Assembly (NCBI GenBank): GCA_018993265.1
Contig: JAGKSW010000022.1
Span: 1-64,000 of the forward strand
Direction: 5' to 3'
Length of the DNA stretch: 64,000 bases
Origin: Nostoc sp. TH1S01
GTDB lineage: Bacteria; Cyanobacteriota; Cyanobacteriia; Cyanobacteriales; Nostocaceae
The notes under the pieces are model-generated. The model was not told the DNA's origin, made no database searches, and saw nothing but the letters and a program-made list of their open reading frames with translations. Positions 37,011-46,915 of this stretch are shown in pieces (the stretch's first letter is position 1; every line of letters begins with the position of its first letter). The position numbers and the translations under genes were made by a program.

Positions 37011-37402
37011 TTTTAAACCCAATTTCTCGATAAAACGAGTTTAACATCTTTAACTGTACTCAAATATAACTGTTCAATTAAACTGAGTTTGACAGTAGGC
37101 GATCGCATTCACCCGCGTAGCATTCATCAGTGTAGGTTGGATGCAGCGAAGCGTAACCCAACATCATCAAGATTTAAAACTTGCGACTTGTCGTCAGACA
37201 TCGCCCACAAACATACATTTATCATGAGTTGTGCAAGGGGCGATCGCCATCAAGACCGAACATTTAACCTTTGAAAGAGAAACGTCAAGCTGGAAAGGAC
37301 AATAATACTGTTTATATGTTGAGCGATCACCTGATCCTCTCGAATTAAACTGAGTTTTAAGGTAGGCTATTCAAGTTCCAGTTCCTTTGAAATCAACTAA
37401 AG
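37011..37402. other. Spacer with repeat DNA upstream of the AAA-CHAT stop
   Basis: No gene is seen. A direct repeat AATTAAACTGAGTTT plus GTAGGC occurs at about 37076-37101 and 37344-37367. Between the copies lies a palindromic repeat GTTGGATGCAGCGAAGCGTAAC (about 37135-37160) of a type widespread in cyanobacterial spacers, plus two HIP1 sites. A small 61-codon frame here is made of repeat DNA and is not called. Confidence 0.5.
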
Positions 37403-40400
37403 CTACCAAGGATTACCAACTAATGTGAAAGAAGACCAAAAAAAAGGATGAGTCAGTTTCTTGTTACCCAGTTCGTCAAATACTGCTGGTAGAGGTATAA
37501 CACCACGAGTAGTTATTAGTTTACCGTTTTCTAGACGTACTTCTCCATTAAGCAGAGCGATCTGTGCTTGCCGGAGAGCTTCTGATTTTGTGGGTGCTGT
37601 TTTTAGTTGATAATAAAACTCTGCCATTAGTCCAGTAGTCCCTTCATCAGAAACATACCAAAGACTACCTAAGACAGACTTAGCACCACTTTGAGATGCA
37701 GCACTTGCCAAACCAAATTCAGCCCCTCTGTCATTATTTCCCCTACTGGTTCTACTAGCACTCAGCACTAACAACTCCACTGGCGGATTATGCAAATTTA
37801 AATTCTTTATTTCTTCGAGTGTCACACGCCTATCCCAAAATTGAATGTAAGCTTTGTTTATTTGATCTGGTGAAAAATCTGCATGTGTCGCTAGGTGAAT
37901 AATGCTAAAGTTACCTTGTTCGTGTTGTCTCTTCAAATTTTCTAAGGTAAAGTCTCTATTTAAGAAAGATTTACCTGCCCATAATTTCATGATGTTAGAT
38001 AACTCCCAAGGAACAGCAGGAAGAGGATCTAAGTTAGTAAATTGTGAAGCTCCCATTGCCAAAACATTTGAATTATTCAAGCGAATGTAGCGTGTGTCAG
38101 TTAATGTCAAACCTGGTATCAGCCCAATGCTATATTTTTCTACTAAATAGTGTCGACCATCATAGAGAGCAGACAAAGGAATAAAACGCAATCCAGCATC
38201 CATAATAAAAACTAAATTAGTGATTTTATTCTTTACTAAATCTGCTTCCAAAGGCGTAATTATCCATTGATAAAGTTGCTGAGATGAACTAATGAAAGTT
38301 GTTCTTAGTGCTGGGTCTGTTACTTGGCTGGCAAAACTTCGAGCAATTTTTAATACTTGAGATCGCTTTGCGATGTTGATCTGTTTTTGCACTTGACCTT
38401 CTGGTGTTACCAGCCAAAGTCCTAATGTATCGTTCTCGCTCGTCTCTTGTTGAGATGGGATAAAGTTAACATATATAATGGCAGGCTTTTGTCCAGTTTG
38501 CTTTTCTATACTGAGTAATGCTGTTCCAAAACTTCTAGCTACATCCTGTTGAATATTACTAAGCTGGCTTTGAGCTTGATTGAGGACAGTATTTAAACTT
38601 TTTAACTCAGCAGTTTTCTGCATTAATTCTCGGCGTGCTGTATCCAGTTGGCTGAGAGATGATTGTAGTTGATTTTGTGCTAATTTTTGTTCATTATGTG
38701 CTTTGATAGTTTGAACTTCTGCCTTCTTGACCTGTTCGGCTATCTCTTGAATTTCTCTCTCTAGTTTTTCTTTATCAGAAATGAGTTTTTGTTTTGTTTG
38801 TTCTGCTTGACTGCGTGCAATTTCTGCTTGCTCACGATAGTTATCACGTTCAACTTGTGCTATTGAAGCTTCACGTTTTACTAGTGCTGCTTCTCCAAGC
38901 ACTTTTGTTACTTGTTTAAGAGTTTTATTTCTTTCTTGTTTTGCCTTTACAACTTCTGCACGCGATGTTTCTAGCTGAATCAGAGCTTTATCCCATTGCT
39001 GTTTGACTTGATTGCGTTCAATCTTTGCTGTTGATGTATCGGCTTTTGCTTTATTAAGTTCATTCTTCGCAGTTTCAGTTTCCTCATGGGCTGTCACCAG
39101 AGCATTCCTTGCGCCCAGAACTTGTTTCCATTGGTCTTGGGCAAAAATTCCTAAAATAACTGTACCTACCAGTGTCAACCCTAAAACTAAAGAGCCAATT
39201 CTAATTTGTCTATTAGCTTTAAGATTTGCCTCGGCTAAAACTTGCTTCGCCTGTTTCTCTGCTTCTAACCGTTGTTGAACATCACGCTTCTCTAATTCCT
39301 GACTAGCCGCCAAAAATTGATAATCAACATCGCTCAAACTTTTACCTGCTGCCCATGTTTGGGCATCTTGCAAAGCCTTTCCCCGCAACAAGCGCGACTC
39401 ATCCTTATATTCCGCCGCCACCCAAGCATTAAAAGCATCAGAATAGGGACGCAACCGGGCTAAAATCTTGTTACACCATTCCCAACGAAATACCTCTGCA
39501 TAGATGCGGTTATAAATTCGCAACTTGCCATCTCGCTTCACCACCAACCCAGTCAACCGCAACACCATTTGGTCATTACTATCATCAGCAACTATTTCAC
39601 CTTGCTGCAAAATCTGTTGACACAAGCCCAACAGCCGACTAGTGCGCTTCTCTCCACTCTGCATGATTCTGTCACGAATCGTTTTTAAATGCTCCGGCTC
39701 ATCTTGCCCTTCCCAATTCTCAATAATTCGCTTTCTAACAACTTCTTCCACCCACGCTGCAATTTCTGTTTTTTCTCCATCTTTTCCACTCTGTACTTTT
39801 GACTTTTGACTTTTGACTTTTGAATTGATTTGCTCCCCAATAATCAACTTACAAACCTTCTGCGTCAAAAATGGCTGTCCCCCCGTCCACGCCAACACCG
39901 CCGCCATCAATTCTTGTGGATTTCCAATTGTTGCTAAACCCCGCGCTAAAGGTTCCGCCTCATCTAAATTAAACCCAGTTAAATCAATGGCACGACCAAC
40001 ATTAAAAGGCGTGCGTCTTTTATCTTGAATTAAATCTGAGGGAGTAGACACACCAATTAAGGCAAAAGTGATGCGGTTATATTCAGGTTTATCTGCCCGA
40101 CGATTATAACAATCTCGAATGACTGCAAAAAAGTCATCTAAATTAAAAGGCAGACTCAAAACACTATCAATCTCATCAATAAAAATAACAATCTTTTGAT
40201 TAATTCTTGGTAATAAAATTTTTTCAATAAACTTACTAAACCTCTGCACAGGTGAAATTAAATTATTCTCTTGCCACCAAGTTTCTAAATCAAAATCAGT
40301 ATAAAGATTAAAATATCCCACCAACGTATCTATTACCCCGGCATACCATTGTTCCGGTGTAATATCATCCGTCCCTATGGCTGTAATATCCACCGCCGCA

Positions 40401-40597
40401 CAAGCAAAACCCTCATCTTGCAACCGCCGCATCACCCGCACCCGCAAGCTAGATTTTCCCATCTGTCGGGAATTCAGCACATAACAAAATTCCCCAGCCT
40501 GCAAGCCTGCATACAAATCCTCGTCAGCTTGTCGCTTAACATAAGTTGGCGCATCTTGGGGTAAACTTCCCCCGACTTGGTACTGGTATTGAGTCAT
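37403..40597 (-). CDS. AAA-like ATPase / coiled coil / CHAT protein with Ser in place of the CHAT Cys
   Basis: This 1064-residue protein has an AAA-like (AAA_35) STAND-type NTPase with RQMGKSSL (P-loop, 44-51) and IFIDEIDSVL. A winged-helix-like region is followed by a membrane helix at 467-487 and a coiled coil at about 490-690. The C-terminal CHAT domain has His905 in HLATHADF. The expected Cys (LSAC in the family) is Ser948 in LSASRTSRG, checked at codon 37754-37756 (AGT). It may be an inactive or serine-type variant. Residues near 258-270 (KVKSQKSKVQS) are encoded by a heptamer repeat. It lies on the same strand as a PD-(D/E)XK-like gene and a CHAT-AAA gene. Confidence 0.87.
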   Translation of the reverse strand: MTQYQYQVGGSLPQDAPTYVKRQADEDLYAGLQAGEFCYVLNSRQMGKSSLRVRVMRRLQDEGFACAAVDITAIGTDDITPEQWYAGVIDTLVGYFNLYTDFDLETWWQENNLISPVQRFSKFIEKILLPRINQKIVIFIDEIDSVLSLPFNLDDFFAVIRDCYNRRADKPEYNRITFALIGVSTPSDLIQDKRRTPFNVGRAIDLTGFNLDEAEPLARGLATIGNPQELMAAVLAWTGGQPFLTQKVCKLIIGEQINSKVKSQKSKVQSGKDGEKTEIAAWVEEVVRKRIIENWEGQDEPEHLKTIRDRIMQSGEKRTSRLLGLCQQILQQGEIVADDSNDQMVLRLTGLVVKRDGKLRIYNRIYAEVFRWEWCNKILARLRPYSDAFNAWVAAEYKDESRLLRGKALQDAQTWAAGKSLSDVDYQFLAASQELEKRDVQQRLEAEKQAKQVLAEANLKANRQIRIGSLVLGLTLVGTVILGIFAQDQWKQVLGARNALVTAHEETETAKNELNKAKADTSTAKIERNQVKQQWDKALIQLETSRAEVVKAKQERNKTLKQVTKVLGEAALVKREASIAQVERDNYREQAEIARSQAEQTKQKLISDKEKLEREIQEIAEQVKKAEVQTIKAHNEQKLAQNQLQSSLSQLDTARRELMQKTAELKSLNTVLNQAQSQLSNIQQDVARSFGTALLSIEKQTGQKPAIIYVNFIPSQQETSENDTLGLWLVTPEGQVQKQINIAKRSQVLKIARSFASQVTDPALRTTFISSSQQLYQWIITPLEADLVKNKITNLVFIMDAGLRFIPLSALYDGRHYLVEKYSIGLIPGLTLTDTRYIRLNNSNVLAMGASQFTNLDPLPAVPWELSNIMKLWAGKSFLNRDFTLENLKRQHEQGNFSIIHLATHADFSPDQINKAYIQFWDRRVTLEEIKNLNLHNPPVELLVLSASRTSRGNNDRGAEFGLASAASQSGAKSVLGSLWYVSDEGTTGLMAEFYYQLKTAPTKSEALRQAQIALLNGEVRLENGKLITTRGVIPLPAVFDELGNKKLTHPFFWSSFTLVGNPW
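39795..39823. repeat. Heptamer repeat ACTTTTG translated inside the AAA-CHAT gene
   Basis: Four units of ACTTTTG run through the coding sequence. On the gene strand they read CAAAAGT and are translated as the Lys/Ser/Gln-rich run KVKSQKSKV between the ATPase core and the winged-helix region. Three units equal seven codons, so copy changes of three keep the frame. Confidence 0.8.
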
Positions 40598-40620
40598 AGG
40601 GTGTAGGGGTGTAATTTAAG

Positions 40621-40710
40621 AAACCCCTCTCCAAACCTCTCCCCGAAGCGGAGAGAGGCTTTGAATCTTGCTCCCCTTCCCTACAAGGGAAGGGGTTGGG
40701 GGTTAGGTTT
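40621..40710. repeat. Palindromic spacer repeat (AAACC...GGTTT type)
   Basis: This 90-base element has two nested hairpins: CCTCTCCCCGAAGCGGAGAGAGG, and CCCCTTCCCT/AGGGAAGGGG followed by GGGGGTTAGG. Its ends AAACC/GGTTT are inverted. A close relative sits inside the U32 peptidase gene at 62501-62587, where it is translated. This copy lies just upstream of the AAA-CHAT start, in a spacer of 388 bases that otherwise holds only repeat copy B and the end of the PD-(D/E)XK-like gene. Confidence 0.75.
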
Positions 40711-40752
40711 GAGAAAAAGTTGCACACGGAGTAAAGTAACAAGTTGTATTAA

Positions 40753-40916
40753 GATCCCCCCTAGCCCCCCTTTTTAAGGGGGGAATATAGAATCAAAGTC
40801 TCCTTTTTTAAGAGAGATTTAGGAGGAAATACTCTTAAAGTCCCCCTTTTTAAGGAGAGCCACTGCGTTGGGCGGCTTTGCCGACTTGAAGCAAGTGGCG
40901 TGGATTTAGGGGGATC
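40753..40916 (-). repeat. Interspersed palindromic element, copy B
   Basis: This 164-base element starts GATCCCCCCTAGCCCCCC and ends CGTGGATTTAGGGGGATC. Read on the minus strand it matches copy A at 35461-35589, including the GCCACTTGC...GCAGTGGC module and the CCCTTAAAAAGGG hairpins, with one extra internal segment. The 41-base module at 40859-40899 recurs in the U32 gene at 61542-61582. Confidence 0.75.
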
Positions 40917-40985
40917 TAAAAGTATGGAACACAACACAAACAATTTTTCAGATATCCTCTAGTAAATTTATAAAAGAATTAAAAC

Positions 40986-41618
40986 TTAAGAATTATTTTG
41001 CTGCACCAAATTAGCCAAATGTTTTAAAACTTTCACCACAGTGTAAATATCTTCATCACGATCTAGAGAAAATGTGTGAGATAAAGCATATATTGGTGTA
41101 CCCTGTTTGATTAATTTAATAAATTTAAATTCCTGACCATTGGTCACAAAACCAAATGTAGGTTTTGCAGTGTTAGAATTACCCAACATATAAGCCAAAG
41201 CTTGCGGAATTGCTGGTACTAAAGAATATTGCGCTCTTTTCGCTTCAATTACCAACACCCAAAACGGCGGATGAAATACCAAAATATCAATCCGTCCTCT
41301 CACAATTGTGCCTTCATCCTCAGAAGAAATTTCGACTTCTTGTTCTGAAGCAATATAAAAAGGCGGTTGATCAAAACCTGCTAAACGCAATAATGGGGAC
41401 AACACCACCATTTTGACTACAGGTTCTAAAATTGGATATTTCGATAAATGCAAATACTCGGCTTTTACTTCATTGAGTAATTGCTGTTCTAATTCACTCA
41501 AGGGTGGTAAATCTTGTTTACAGTCTGAGAAAAATTCTGCGTCATCGGCAAGTTGTAGCCCAAATTCATCAATAATTTGCGCTAAGGATATATCTTTACC
41601 TTGAATAACTTGAACCAT
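40986..41618 (-). CDS. PD-(D/E)XK nuclease-like protein (HSDR_N type)
   Basis: This 210-residue soluble protein carries a type I restriction R-subunit N-terminal-like fold: RGRIDILVFHPPF (Asp of the active site), VLVIEAKRAQYSL (ExK) and IPQALAYML, a typical helix. The N-terminal ~75 residues resemble a short partner-binding helical domain. Such proteins may cut DNA or serve as nuclease-like adaptors, and no methylase or helicase is beside it. It lies between two AAA/CHAT genes on the same strand (spacers of 388 and 83 bases), which suggests a shared island but not necessarily one operon. A TTATCAG heptamer array lies directly upstream of its start. Confidence 0.75.
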   Translation of the reverse strand: MVQVIQGKDISLAQIIDEFGLQLADDAEFFSDCKQDLPPLSELEQQLLNEVKAEYLHLSKYPILEPVVKMVVLSPLLRLAGFDQPPFYIASEQEVEISSEDEGTIVRGRIDILVFHPPFWVLVIEAKRAQYSLVPAIPQALAYMLGNSNTAKPTFGFVTNGQEFKFIKLIKQGTPIYALSHTFSLDRDEDIYTVVKVLKHLANLVQQNNS

Positions 41619-41619
41619 A

Positions 41620-41714
41620 TTTATCAGTTATCAGTTACCAGTTATCAGTTATCAGTTACCAGTTATCAGTTATCAAAATAATTTTGTTCACTGTTCACTG
41701 TTCACTGTTCACTG
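41620..41714. repeat. Heptamer arrays TTATCAG/TTACCAG and TTCACTG
   Basis: About eight units of TTATCAG or TTACCAG (41620-41675) are followed by four units of TTCACTG (41687-41714). The second array runs into the last codons of the CHAT-AAA gene, so its final residues (ISEQ) are repeat-derived. The units are perfectly spaced and have no unique spacers, so this is an STRR and not a CRISPR. Confidence 0.85.
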
Positions 41715-43324
41715 ATTTTCACTCCCAGGCGATCGCCAAAATATTTCCGGTATAAATTACATAAAGGCATGACTTTATTTCCTTGAAATTTAACTAAACC
41801 CATACTCCGCAGTTTAAAGGCTGCCGTTGTTCCCACATCCACGGCTACATCAGCCATGAGTACTTGTTTAAAGGCTGTCAGCAATTGTTCATCCTCCTGC
41901 AAATTCAGCAAATGACGACGCAAATGATCACTATATGCACCAGACTCTGTAGGCGCTGTTTGTTCTAGTTCTTGCCAAGTCATTCTCCCCCGCGCCATTT
42001 GATACAAAGCCACCCGCACTAAATAAGGATTTCCACCGACTAAGCCAATTAACTCCTCAACTTGTGAGTTTGTCCAATGCAGTCCGTGACGCTGTACCAA
42101 ATCGTTTACCTGTGCTTGATTTAATTCTGGCAACTCTACAGGTAAACCCACATTAAAAGGTGACTGATTAATATTCAGAGGAATATACACTTCTTTAGAA
42201 TGGACAATTACCAGTCTCAGTTTTTGCCAAATTGGATCATTTTTAGCACGCTCATGCCATGCCCGCAGCAAGCCGAAAAAATCTGTAGCAATTGTTGGGT
42301 GTTTAAAAATTTCGTCTACTTCATCTAAACCCAAAGCGATGGGCGAGTCTATTTCTTTTAACAAATACCTTTGAAAGTAGTTAGAACACTTGTTTTTACT
42401 ACCCAAAACCCCGCGCCAAAAATCATCTAACTTGTCTGGAAAACCGAGGCTATCGGTAATACTGGCGCAAAACCACTGCAAAAACATATCCAAACTATCA
42501 AGAAATTCAGCATCGGCTGACTGAAAGTTTAAATACGCTGTTTCATAGCCTTGTTTGCTGCCATAATCAAGAACCCGTGACATTAACGAGCTTTTGCCCA
42601 TCTGTCGGGGTGCTTTAATTCTAATTAATGCCCCCGCATTAAGAATTTCTGTGTAACAGTCGCTTTCCACAGGCGATCGCTCAATGTAAAATGCAGATCC
42701 TAAAGGCACTTGCCCTTCGGGATTTTCTAAGACTACTGCTGATGTTACTTGTGTTTGCTTAACTTGCTGTTTCCGAGTTTTGAGAACTGGAGTAGAAGAT
42801 TCCGGAATGCTTTTTAAGTCAATCGCATTGCACCCAAACTCATAAGCATCTTGGTATGATCTATCAGCGCCGAGTGCGTCATAAAAACCCACTGCAAACT
42901 CTCTGGCTGCTTCATCACCAATTTCTTGATTCATCCCGACTACACAATCAATATGCTGAAAAATCGCCTCAGCTTGGACTTCGCTGTAGCAGGCGTTCAA
43001 TAAAACACACTCAATTTTGTCTTGAAATAAACTAAATAACTTAGTTAAAGCCTCAGTACTGACTAATTGCCCTTTTCCAGCCTCATTTTCTAACACTAAC
43101 CCTTGATTACCTGCGCCGTGTCCCGAAAAATGCACAATTTCAGGTTCATAATCTAACAGCGCCCGGCGCAAATCTTCCGGACGCACCGCCCAACTCGAAA
43201 TAATTTCAAATTTATCTCGACTCTTGGCACGTTTTAATCCTGCCTGAATTTCCCTGACTTCTTGGTCTAAACGTAATGGTCTACCGTTGGTAGGATGGGC
43301 TGATAGTATCAGGATTTTTTTCAC
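41702..43324 (-). CDS. CHAT protease domain fused to AAA-like (AAA_35) ATPase
   Basis: This 540-residue soluble protein has an N-terminal CHAT domain with His69 (HFSGHGAG) and Cys112 (LLNACYSE), so the dyad is intact. From about residue 200 an AAA-like ATPase follows, with P-loop RQMGKSSL (240-247), LGLDEVDEI (331-339) and the sensor segment SPFNVGLPVELPEL. Residues 460-540 form a winged-helix-like tail. It has the reverse order of the nearby AAA-CHAT protein. CHAT domains are caspase-like and in defence and death systems cut a partner when a STAND/AAA sensor is triggered. A role in signalling or antiphage defence is inference. Its CHAT domain closely resembles the one at 48887-49945. Confidence 0.87.
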   Translation of the reverse strand: MKKILILSAHPTNGRPLRLDQEVREIQAGLKRAKSRDKFEIISSWAVRPEDLRRALLDYEPEIVHFSGHGAGNQGLVLENEAGKGQLVSTEALTKLFSLFQDKIECVLLNACYSEVQAEAIFQHIDCVVGMNQEIGDEAAREFAVGFYDALGADRSYQDAYEFGCNAIDLKSIPESSTPVLKTRKQQVKQTQVTSAVVLENPEGQVPLGSAFYIERSPVESDCYTEILNAGALIRIKAPRQMGKSSLMSRVLDYGSKQGYETAYLNFQSADAEFLDSLDMFLQWFCASITDSLGFPDKLDDFWRGVLGSKNKCSNYFQRYLLKEIDSPIALGLDEVDEIFKHPTIATDFFGLLRAWHERAKNDPIWQKLRLVIVHSKEVYIPLNINQSPFNVGLPVELPELNQAQVNDLVQRHGLHWTNSQVEELIGLVGGNPYLVRVALYQMARGRMTWQELEQTAPTESGAYSDHLRRHLLNLQEDEQLLTAFKQVLMADVAVDVGTTAAFKLRSMGLVKFQGNKVMPLCNLYRKYFGDRLGVKISEQ

Positions 43325-43785
43325 AGAGCGAATCAGCGTAAATGAACCCAGGCTTTTTACCTAAAATTAGTTTACTACAGTCAATATTCTCCGAATATCT
43401 GTTTTATAGAAGAGCGTAGGAGCAAAATCAAGTCAAAAATTCTCTTACTTGTGAATTTTGACCAGCCCCTTCGGGGCGGGAACTGCTTAAGAGGGAACTC
43501 TTAACAGAAAAAGAATGAGCATCCGAAGACAAGGGTTTCAAGCCCCTGAATTTATTCATAAAAACACTTTTTTCGAGACACGTAGTGCAAGAAAAAATAC
43601 GTCCTTGTTCAAATCCCCTTGATTCATCTATGGGGATTTCCCTGTTGCCTGTTGCCCGTTCCCTGTTCCCTCTTAATTCCCTATAGGGATGTATGTGAAT
43701 AAAAATCCTTACCCTCCTACACATAGTTACTGATGCTGCTTTGCTGGGTACTCTAACGAAATCACAGCAGCAAAGAAGGGTAATT
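43325..43785. other. 461-base spacer between divergent genes, mostly repeat DNA
   Basis: No gene is supported. It holds a CAGCCCCTTCGGGGCGG hairpin (about 43463-43480) and TGTTGCC/CGTTCCC heptamers (about 43641-43672) ending in an AATTCCCTATAGGGA palindrome. The AGAAGGG at 43774-43780 is the ribosome site of the next gene. The promoters of both flanking genes must lie here. Confidence 0.55.
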
Positions 43786-44637
43786 ATGCAACTGAGTGCA
43801 GGTATACAACAATTTTGGATAGCGATCGCTAGTTATATATTGTTAGGTTTAAGTTTCTTTTTATATCTTTTGGCGGGAAATAATTGGCAATTGACTAATA
43901 TGTTAAGTTTGCCAGATTTGATGGGGTTTACACTTGTCGTAGCGATCGTGATATTTCCCTTACTTTGGTATTTATCTAATCTTAAGTGCCAAATACTTCA
44001 TTCAATGCCAGATGATGTCCAGTTCCAAGAAATAGTGCCAACCAATTATTCTCAATTAGATATAGTTTCTTTAGCTTATTACACTACTATTTTAGAATCT
44101 CTTGGTTTTATTCATTTAATTGATCACGATATCAAACCAGGTATTGGTTTTGCCCGATGTTTTGCCCATCCCGAATATTATTGTTTTGCTGAAGTAGGGC
44201 AAGCTTTCACAGAAACAGGAGAAGTTATTGCCCAGAATTTTGCTTTATTTAGTGTTTTGCAGCAAGATTGGATAGTAGCTGAAATTAATCGAGCCATCAA
44301 TAGTCATGATGGCATTGCTTATATTTGGCGACATCCACAACACATACGGCGATATCATCCCAATATTGATATTGAAGAACTTTTACAATCACACTTGCAA
44401 TTTAGACAGCAAATACTCGCAGATTTAGGCATACATTTATCTACAGATCTTTCTTGGACTGCTTTTAAAGCATACGAAAAACAAGCAATTATTTTTCGTA
44501 AACAAGCTATGCGCCGGAAAAATTTGTTAATGGCGATGTTAGAAGCGACTTTATTTGAATTGAGTCCTAAATCGGAATGGTTGGGTAATTATCTAAAACA
44601 GGCTGTAAAAAACCCGAAAAATAAATTTTACCAATGA
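43786..44637 (+). CDS. Membrane protein of unknown function, two TM helices
   Basis: ATG at 43786 is preferred, because AGAAGGG lies 5 bases upstream. A TTG at 43741 in frame would add 15 unlikely residues. The 283-residue product has two membrane helices (about 13-33 and 44-64) and a long cytosolic domain with several conserved-looking His (HPEYYCF, RHPQHIRRYHP). The C-terminal helix is basic. I recognise no family. It lies between the CHAT-AAA gene (divergent) and the duplicated small protein (convergent, 11-base gap). Confidence 0.65.
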   Translation: MQLSAGIQQFWIAIASYILLGLSFFLYLLAGNNWQLTNMLSLPDLMGFTLVVAIVIFPLLWYLSNLKCQILHSMPDDVQFQEIVPTNYSQLDIVSLAYYTTILESLGFIHLIDHDIKPGIGFARCFAHPEYYCFAEVGQAFTETGEVIAQNFALFSVLQQDWIVAEINRAINSHDGIAYIWRHPQHIRRYHPNIDIEELLQSHLQFRQQILADLGIHLSTDLSWTAFKAYEKQAIIFRKQAMRRKNLLMAMLEATLFELSPKSEWLGNYLKQAVKNPKNKFYQ

Positions 44638-44648
44638 TTATTTCTTAG

Positions 44649-45071
44649 TTAAGACAAAGAATATCCTGTGGTATTTTTCACAAACTGCAAAACTTTCTGA
44701 TAAGAATCTGGATTATTCGAGGGGTTAATAATAATAGGAATAGTGCCATCTGGCAACCAAAAAGTTATCCTACCATTGGGTTCTTGGCAAAAAGAACTAA
44801 TGCAATGAAGGTTAACTACATATTCATTTTTGCCATCAACAATTTTCACCCAGTGACCACTGTCTAATTCGACATCGGTAACTTGTTCGAGATATTTCAG
44901 AACTTTTTGATAGTCTTCTAAGTTGTTTTGAGGATTAATGACAATGGGAATTGCACTATCAGGCAACCAAAAGGTAACTCGGCCGTTCTTTTCATAGCAA
45001 AAAGCATTTACACGGTCAAAATTAATCACATATTCTTTCCTCTCGTAAAAGATTTTCATCCAGTACGGCAC
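44649..45071 (-). CDS. Small protein made of two 70-residue tandem repeats
   Basis: The 140-residue protein is an internal duplication with an exact 70-residue period: residues 4-66 align to 74-136 without gaps. Each copy holds EYVxN, FCxExNGRxTFWLPD and IPIxINPxNN, then YQKVL. The start is GTG at 45071 with AAGGAGA well placed upstream. The repeat unit looks like a small beta-sheet plus helix module. No known family is assigned, and there is no signal peptide or membrane helix. The codons of the two halves differ widely, so the duplication is old and both halves are under selection. It sits between the membrane-protein gene and pyrG. Confidence 0.75.
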   Translation of the reverse strand: MPYWMKIFYERKEYVINFDRVNAFCYEKNGRVTFWLPDSAIPIVINPQNNLEDYQKVLKYLEQVTDVELDSGHWVKIVDGKNEYVVNLHCISSFCQEPNGRITFWLPDGTIPIIINPSNNPDSYQKVLQFVKNTTGYSLS

Positions 45072-45188
45072 AACATCTCCTTAAGTCCAATGTGGAAAAA
45101 TGATGCTAACCCTGTATAACAAAATATGTAAGCCCTAAGTCAATGTTGATTGGGGTAAATTCCAAGCTCAAGCTTGAGTTTGAGCGAT

Positions 45189-46856
<1,668 letters not shown>

Positions 46857-46915
46857 TCAAAATACATCCCGTAATTGTGCCACAGGCACTGTCGTGAAAT
46901 CTTCTGTGATTTGTT

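Noticed and set aside
37089-37274. 61-codon frame upstream of the AAA-CHAT stop
   Set aside because: It is made of HIP1 sites and a common spacer repeat, with no protein-like features.
41620-41714. Tandem array that could be taken for a CRISPR
   Set aside because: Units are only 7 bases and directly adjacent, without unique spacers, and no cas gene is present.
43428-43724. 98-codon minus-strand frame in the CHAT-AAA spacer
   Set aside because: It consists of heptamer arrays and palindromes (RGNRERATGNRE), so it is repeat DNA in an open frame by chance.
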